DNA of 64,000 nucleotides. Source: Leguminivora glycinivorella (taxonomy: Eukaryota; Arthropoda; Insecta; Lepidoptera; Tortricidae). Under the pieces are notes generated by a model. The model searched no databases. It had not been told where the DNA came from and was given only the letters and a program-made list of their open reading frames with translations. Position 1 is the first letter of the stretch, and every line of letters begins with the position of its first letter. Location of the stretch: positions 9,132,783-9,196,782 of the forward strand of contig NC_062980.1 of NCBI RefSeq assembly GCF_023078275.1, in the 5' to 3' direction. Of the stretch, positions 58,632 through 64,000 are shown one piece after another. Position numbers and translations under genes: made by a program.

Positions 58632-59276
58632 GTGTTCAAAACCCCAGTTAATTTACCCTATTCTAGTTTTATTGAGCAAACAAGACGGAGTTTTATAGTC
58701 TGCAGTAATTTTTGAGTTAGAAAAATTAAAGTCACTTAGCGATCAGACATCATACTTGAGAAAAAAAAAAAATAATAATAATAATTGTAGGTGAACGTAA
58801 ATGAGACGTATGTCTCATATGGTTAAAGTACCTAGATGGTCCTGCAACCTTAGTTGGCATATTTTTTTTGGAAAATATTTTAACGCTTGTGATTTTTATT
58901 TTATCTTTCCCTCTGTTTATTGGAAGTCTTTAACTTAACTTTAGTTTTAACCTAAGATAGATTCTTATCACAGCAGTGTTCTGTCATTGAACATAGTGGA
59001 TCAGCGAGGACGGTGGAAACATGCGGTGAAAACTTCAGTGTGTGTTTAAGTGCATGCTTAGTAACGCTAGTGAAATAACAAGTGTTTATGATATTCGATT
59101 TATGCAATATTTTATTTTTTGACCAATGATTGGACAAATAAGGACTAGCCAACTTTAGAGTTGAAGAAATATTCATTGGTTTCAAGTTACTTGCTGTGTT
59201 CAAGAATAAGTAACTGGATCTTTTGCGGTTATGCTGATTGTGATCAAGTGTGCAATGTGTCTTCGGAAGAGGTTTC

Positions 59277-59360
59277 ATGGTGTCCTGGGTTATGACACCG
59301 ACTGAGAAGAGAATAGTTTGGAAAATTTTGAAATATTACCAGGAGGCCAGCAGGATCTAA
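59277..59360 (+). CDS. Short plus-strand frame, possible second exon
   Basis: A 27-residue frame (MVSWVMTPTEKRIVWKILK at its start), open for ten codons further upstream. It may be the continuation of the frame at 58458-58627. A poly(A) signal follows at 59654. Confidence 0.2.
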   Translation: MVSWVMTPTEKRIVWKILKYYQEASRI

Positions 59361-59653
59361 TCATCATCATTAGCTACTCAAGAACTCATCATAGAACTAG
59401 CCAAGTATGAAGGAGAAAAAAGGAAGAGAGACACCTTTGACCAAGTTCCTCAACCCATTGTCGTGTTTGTTAACAATTTCCTAAGTTTGCTGCAGCTGCG
59501 AATGCCATGAAGAAGGAATAAATTCTCTGAGGTTACAAAAGACTGTCGGGGCATGTTTTATGATATTGAAGACACGGACATAGAATAGGACAATACAAGT
59601 TTTAAGCTCGTTTCAAGAAAAAATCATTATTTTGTTATATTATTATCCAATCA

Positions 59654-59659
59654 AATAAA
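59654..59659 (+). terminator. Poly(A) signal AATAAA on the plus strand
   Basis: AATAAA with TTTTG-rich sequence after it, following the plus-strand exon-like blocks. Confidence 0.45.
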
Positions 59660-62238
59660 AGTATTTTGAACCTACTTATGACATCATTTTGTATTTTATC
59701 ATAAGGCAATTAAAACCAAAATAAAATTTTGCAGATAGTTTGAAAAAAAAAGGGAATATATTTTATCAAAACCACATCAAATTTGATGTTACATTATATT
59801 TTACAAAAAATATCAAAACCATATCAAAATTAAGGATACATCATATTTTGCGGGAAAAAATTGAAAATATGAAAACCACTTCAAAACTGCAATTACTTTT
59901 TTTTGCAAAATTGTATTATGCGTTTATTATGAACATTACATGATGTGTAATGTAAATTTTATGAGTACATTGGTTACAAGTCAATGACTTCTTAGTAAAG
60001 AATGTTTATTTATTGCGACATACTTATGTGGAACATTATTATTTTTCTTTCTTATCATCATCATCATTATCATTATTTTAAATGCGTCATGAGTTTTTCA
60101 AAATTTTATTGAGATTCACTGTTATTATTATAGGGGTGGTAGAAGTCAAAATTTTGTCTGAAATTAATTTTATTTCTATAGTGATCTGTGTGATAAAGGG
60201 CCTTATTGGCTAGCCCATCGTAAAGTTTCACTGTCATTTAGTAGTTTCATTCCTAGGATTATAAAGTGGTGTATGGTGGATGTAAATCTATAATACGGAT
60301 CTTTTTTATTATCTAGATAAAGAAGTCGGTTCATTATATGGACAACAATTTTTTTTTAAATCTTTATTTTGTAAGAAGAATGTATTGGATATACATTGTA
60401 TGGTTAGATTATTTTAATATAACAATAACTGGACATCATAGTAGCTAGTCTGCCTGGGGTAGACGTTAGGAAAATCGAGATCGGTGGATAAGCTATTTTT
60501 CATTTTAGTTATTACAGTTAGCAGTGATATTTATTATTTATGCGTTATCATTTATTACATTATATAGGGTGGTATACTGTACGATATCGGTAATCACCAG
60601 TGCAGATCCTCGATCCTAAGCATAACTTGGTCAGTATTTTATCCTACAAAGATCGGAGTAGGGAGGGCCACTAATTTTTTAGCTGACTGTACTTACTTTT
60701 ATTAAATTTTTGCATTTTATGTTATCAATTTTGCATTATGAACTGCAGAAAAAAAAACAAAGACAGGAAAATTGAAAGTAGGGTAGTGAACTTACAGTAA
60801 TTGACTCTAGTTAAAATGTGACCATAAAATGTAACATTTTGTCCGTACGAACATTTTATTTTTAACATGTGTATCAAACAAATTTCACATATTGTCAAAT
60901 TGTTTGCGGTTAGTAATTATTTTATAAAATTAAATATAGATGAATGAAGGACCTTTCGTAAATAAAATGAAATTTTCTTTGTCCTCGAGTCAGGGTAGAG
61001 TGGGGTAAAATGGGATACGTGAATTTTGAAGTTATTATGTTATTTTATTTCCATTTTTATTCTTTATTTTGATTACTTTTAAAAGCGTTGGCTTTCTGTT
61101 GAGATCGAGTGAAAGAGCGAATGAGGAAGTAAGAATGGTTACATTGTGTGTGTGTGTGTGAATAATTTAGAGATGATGAATGTTTATAGATGTAAGAATG
61201 TTTTGAATGGGATGAATGACTGAATGATGTGTGTCTTGAATGATTTTTTTTTTATAGAATGAGTGGATTGATATAGACAGACAGCGCTGGAAAGTGGTCA
61301 AAACTAGTTTGGTCGGAATTTGCGGGGAATAAACAAGGGGGGGATTTTGGGAACACATTAGTCATAAAATTCTTATTGGTTAGGTTAAAATCCATTTGGA
61401 TTCGACCCATTTCAAGGGTAGTTTTTTGTGGCTACTCACTCTACAAGGTAATAAGACCCACACTGAATCCACACACCTCATCTTGAATGGGATGTATTTG
61501 ACAATCGACATATTTAAGGGCCGATATCGTCTAGTGAGAACGAGGCTCTTTTCAATATTTGGTTCCTTGTTATGTGTTCAAATATGTGAAGTTTAGTATC
61601 ATCAAATCATTTCTTCATTTGATCATGATATGGTACCGAGTTGAGGTACATGCTTATGTCATTTAAGGTTTGTTTTATAAAAAAAAAAACACATCCAAAC
61701 AGATCTTAAGTCAGTATATTTTATTCAAGTATGAGACATGCGCCAAAACATGTGGCTGGAGTGATTAGGTAGAGAAATTGGTTTGAGTTCCGACAATGGA
61801 GATTGAAGGCTCTGGACTTATAATGAGAGCTCTAAAGGTTTCTTCGTAATTGCATGGGAAGTTATTGTGAACTCGTTGAAATTATTACGATAATTATTCC
61901 GGTCCAACAGTGTGGATGGAATGAATATTCGCCGCGACCGGGGAACGAGCTAGCAAGAACGGGTTAGTAGGACCTATCAGATTCACAACCTGATATCCCT
62001 GGCGATGCGTGGACTCTGAGGAAGGAGTTATCATGGTTCATTGTCGAGATTCTGATGAGCTGATTTCAAAACTGAGTCGCTAGCAGTTGCATAGTATTGG
62101 AATACACACCACACGATTAGAAATGGGGGGATATTTCCGACTGATCTAGAGATATTTTTCTTTTATTCAATTTTATTGTTTCTTTTGCTAAGTGAGATTG
62201 GATTTTTTTACAAACCACTTTGTATTTTATAAAAGAAA

Positions 62239-62255
62239 TCCAATCGGGGGCGAGT
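62239..62255 (+). other. Candidate polypurine tract
   Basis: AATCCAATCGGGGGCGAGT immediately precedes TGTAAC of the 3' LTR. A G-rich purine run at this position is where plus-strand priming occurs in LTR elements. Confidence 0.6.
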
Positions 62256-64000
62256 TGTAACAGAACAAGCGTCTATGACGAGGAAATTGACTCGTTATTA
62301 CATATAAAACTTACGGCGAATCAACTTTTCCTTGACCAACTTTCTTGGTGCATATTTTCTTTGGGATTTCATTGGATATTTTGACAAATAATATCTTTGA
62401 AGCTTTATCACATGTATAGTCACGTCTTCACTCATAAAATCCACTGTTATTCGATGTAAAACAGGTTGGAAAAACATATTTATCAACAAACAACGTTCAC
62501 ATGGACGAAATACTGACACTGACAGTTTTTCGACTGAGTAGCGTTCCAATATTGTATCTTGATTTCAATTATAAATCATAAAAGTTCATAATGATTGTAG
62601 TATACTTTCAGGATGTGTTTATTGTAGCATTTAGAAACAAAAATGATATTTTGCCTCAAATTTGATTTACAAAACTAGTTAAAAACCTTTGATAAAGTAA
62701 TATTTGCATATTTATATTTACCACAATATAAAATGTTTCATTACGTACTAGGAATCAACAAAAGATATCTCCATCTCACTCTAAAACACGTGCAATCATG
62801 CAGATGTTACTATTGAGAAGCAAAAACGTACGTGCTGAGAGAATATGGACGTTAAATGTATAAGGCGTACGGCTTAGTAAACAAAGTAGTTATGATCTTT
62901 TTTCTTATCGTATCCCAAGTCCCAATTTTGTCCCAGTTATATCCCAAGTCCCAGGTTTGTCCCAGTTATATCCCAAGTCCCAGCTATATCCCAGGTATGT
63001 CCCAGTTATATCCCAGGTTTGTCCCAGTTATATCCCAGGTATGTCCCAGTTATATCCCAAGTCCCAGGTTTGTCCCAGTTATATCCCAGGTTTGTCCCAG
63101 TTATATCCCAGGTTTGTCCCAGTTATATCCCAGGTGTGTCCCAATTATGTCTCTTATAGAGAATCTATAAAAGGGTCGGAGCGAGCCGACGCGCGTCATT
63201 CTTAAAATATCTACAAGACTAACAGTGTCTCTGGCTTTCGTGTGTTATACTGGTGAATGAAGTTGTTCTGCTATTGTTTCTTTGTTTGTTTTTACTTGGA
63301 AATTATTCTAAGTGATTGTAAACTTTGAAATTGTGTCTCTGTTTGATTGTGCGGGGACAATATCGTCGTACAGTTGAACCTAGACCTGTGGTGGAATTGC
63401 TTTACTGTCAGTTGTGGGGTTATTTTAGTGTTCTATTTATAGTGTAGTGTTATTTAAATTAATGTGTATAGTGAAGTTTTCTGTGCTTTGTTTCATGAGT
63501 ACTGTTTAGCAATACAAAGACTGGGTCGATGTATGGCTGGTGCTTGGAGATAAGTCTGTGTTTGGTTTTGTAGGGAGAAATTCTTGCAAAACTAAGCTTA
63601 GATTATAGCACGTAAAGGAAACTTCACTCGTTTGTTTAGTTGGTCAGTAAAATTGAATTTAGTAATTTTCTATGGGGTTATTTTGTGAAAGTTATAAGCC
63701 AGATCATTGTTTGTGACAGACTGTTGTCCGGCTAGGCGCTTCTTCCCTTACGGTGTCAAATAAGAGGCGTTTAGGGGTCTTTTTGTTCCAAGTGGAGGGC
63801 TTGGACGCTTTTCTATACTTACAAAAGCGTATTTTCTCACCGGTCTCAAAGAGTCCAACTGTTAGATGGAAGTGAGGACTTTCACGATTGACGAAAGGCA
63901 TTAGGAGTAATCCTTGCTCACAGAAGTCGGCAGTATTTGAGGCTGGGGTCCTATATATATATATATTTATTTACTCGGTACTCTAGTCCATGCTGGCGTT
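62256..64000 (+). mobile_element. 3' LTR, cut by the window end
   Basis: Repeats 49787-51531 at a constant offset of 12,469 bp, including the antisense frame (62315-62555), minisatellite (62912-63149) and TATA box (63166-63175). If full length it would end about 1.4 kb past the window. The absence of length differences suggests a recent insertion. Confidence 0.85.

Larger units (their letters stand above)
52953..62238 (+). mobile_element. Internal region of the LTR element, no gag or pol seen
   Basis: A 9.3 kb internal region without any frame over 108 codons and no protease, reverse transcriptase, RNase H or integrase motif, so the element is non-autonomous (a large retrotransposon derivative). 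It holds exon-like blocks on both strands, a MITE at 57201-57363, and at about 55226 an AAAGTTTGAGAACCTCTG sequence resembling a hAT end. The stretch 59661-62238 shows only AT-rich sequence and a (GT)n run near 61147. Confidence 0.7.

Noticed and set aside
58952..59278. 108-codon minus-strand frame in the LTR element
   Set aside because: Opposite to the plus-strand exon-like blocks, with no start context, splice signals or recognisable motif; probably chance.
49787..64000. Tandem segmental duplication of 12.5 kb instead of an LTR element
   Set aside because: TG/CA-type inverted ends, a G-rich tract before the second copy and similarity to a solo LTR favour an LTR element, but the window end prevents a final test.

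Overview
The window looks like a gene-poor, repeat-dense piece of a moth or butterfly (Lepidoptera) nuclear genome. This rests on the AT-rich non-coding sequence with many in-frame stops, canonical GT-AG introns, and several repeat types recalled as common in Lepidoptera: elements opening CTAGCTTTTGCCCGCGGC, short retroposons with TGTA or GAT tails, and a tRNA-derived SINE with a good B box. There are no operons, ribosome binding sites or CRISPR arrays. The species cannot be named from the sequence.

The only protein gene recognised with confidence is a two-exon THAP zinc-finger gene (exon 1 at 6484-6590, exon 2 at 11179-11521, poly(A) signal near 11945). Its 4.6 kb intron is a stack of nested transposons. 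A hAT-type element (7251-9596, 8-bp target duplication TATTTAAG) contains a non-LTR ORF1 zinc-knuckle fragment, and that fragment is split by a SINE (8730-8851, 14-bp target duplication). Just downstream, a 5'-truncated, frameshifted non-LTR reverse transcriptase (9753-10995) ends about 40 bp before the THAP splice acceptor.

From about 12 to 49.7 kb the window is mostly anonymous AT-rich sequence with short mobile elements: MITEs with inverted repeats, SINEs and LINE tails, many with clear target duplications. A 2.38 kb solo LTR (15332-17712, termini TGTAACG/CGTTACA, target duplication AGTG) carries its own TATA box. Three short insertions (17239-17438, 18331-18454, 45447-45658) are hairpin-shaped retroposons, each flanked by a 13-bp direct repeat; they look like snap-back products of reverse transcription.

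The last 14 kb is a large LTR element. Its 5' LTR (49787-52932, about 3.15 kb) has termini TGTAAC/GTTACA, a minisatellite and a TATA box. The internal region (52933-62255) has no recognisable gag or pol. A purine-rich tract precedes the 3' LTR (62256 to past the window end), which shows no difference from the 5' LTR where compared. The internal region instead shows exon-like blocks with strong splice sites: a six-block series on the minus strand (about 56.8 to 53.1 kb) and a smaller plus-strand set (58.4-59.66 kb). This non-autonomous element with apparent spliced transcription units, some antisense, is the most unusual object in the window. The solo LTR shares its terminal hexamers and an AGACGATCACA block at a similar distance from its 3' end, so the two LTRs appear to belong to related families.
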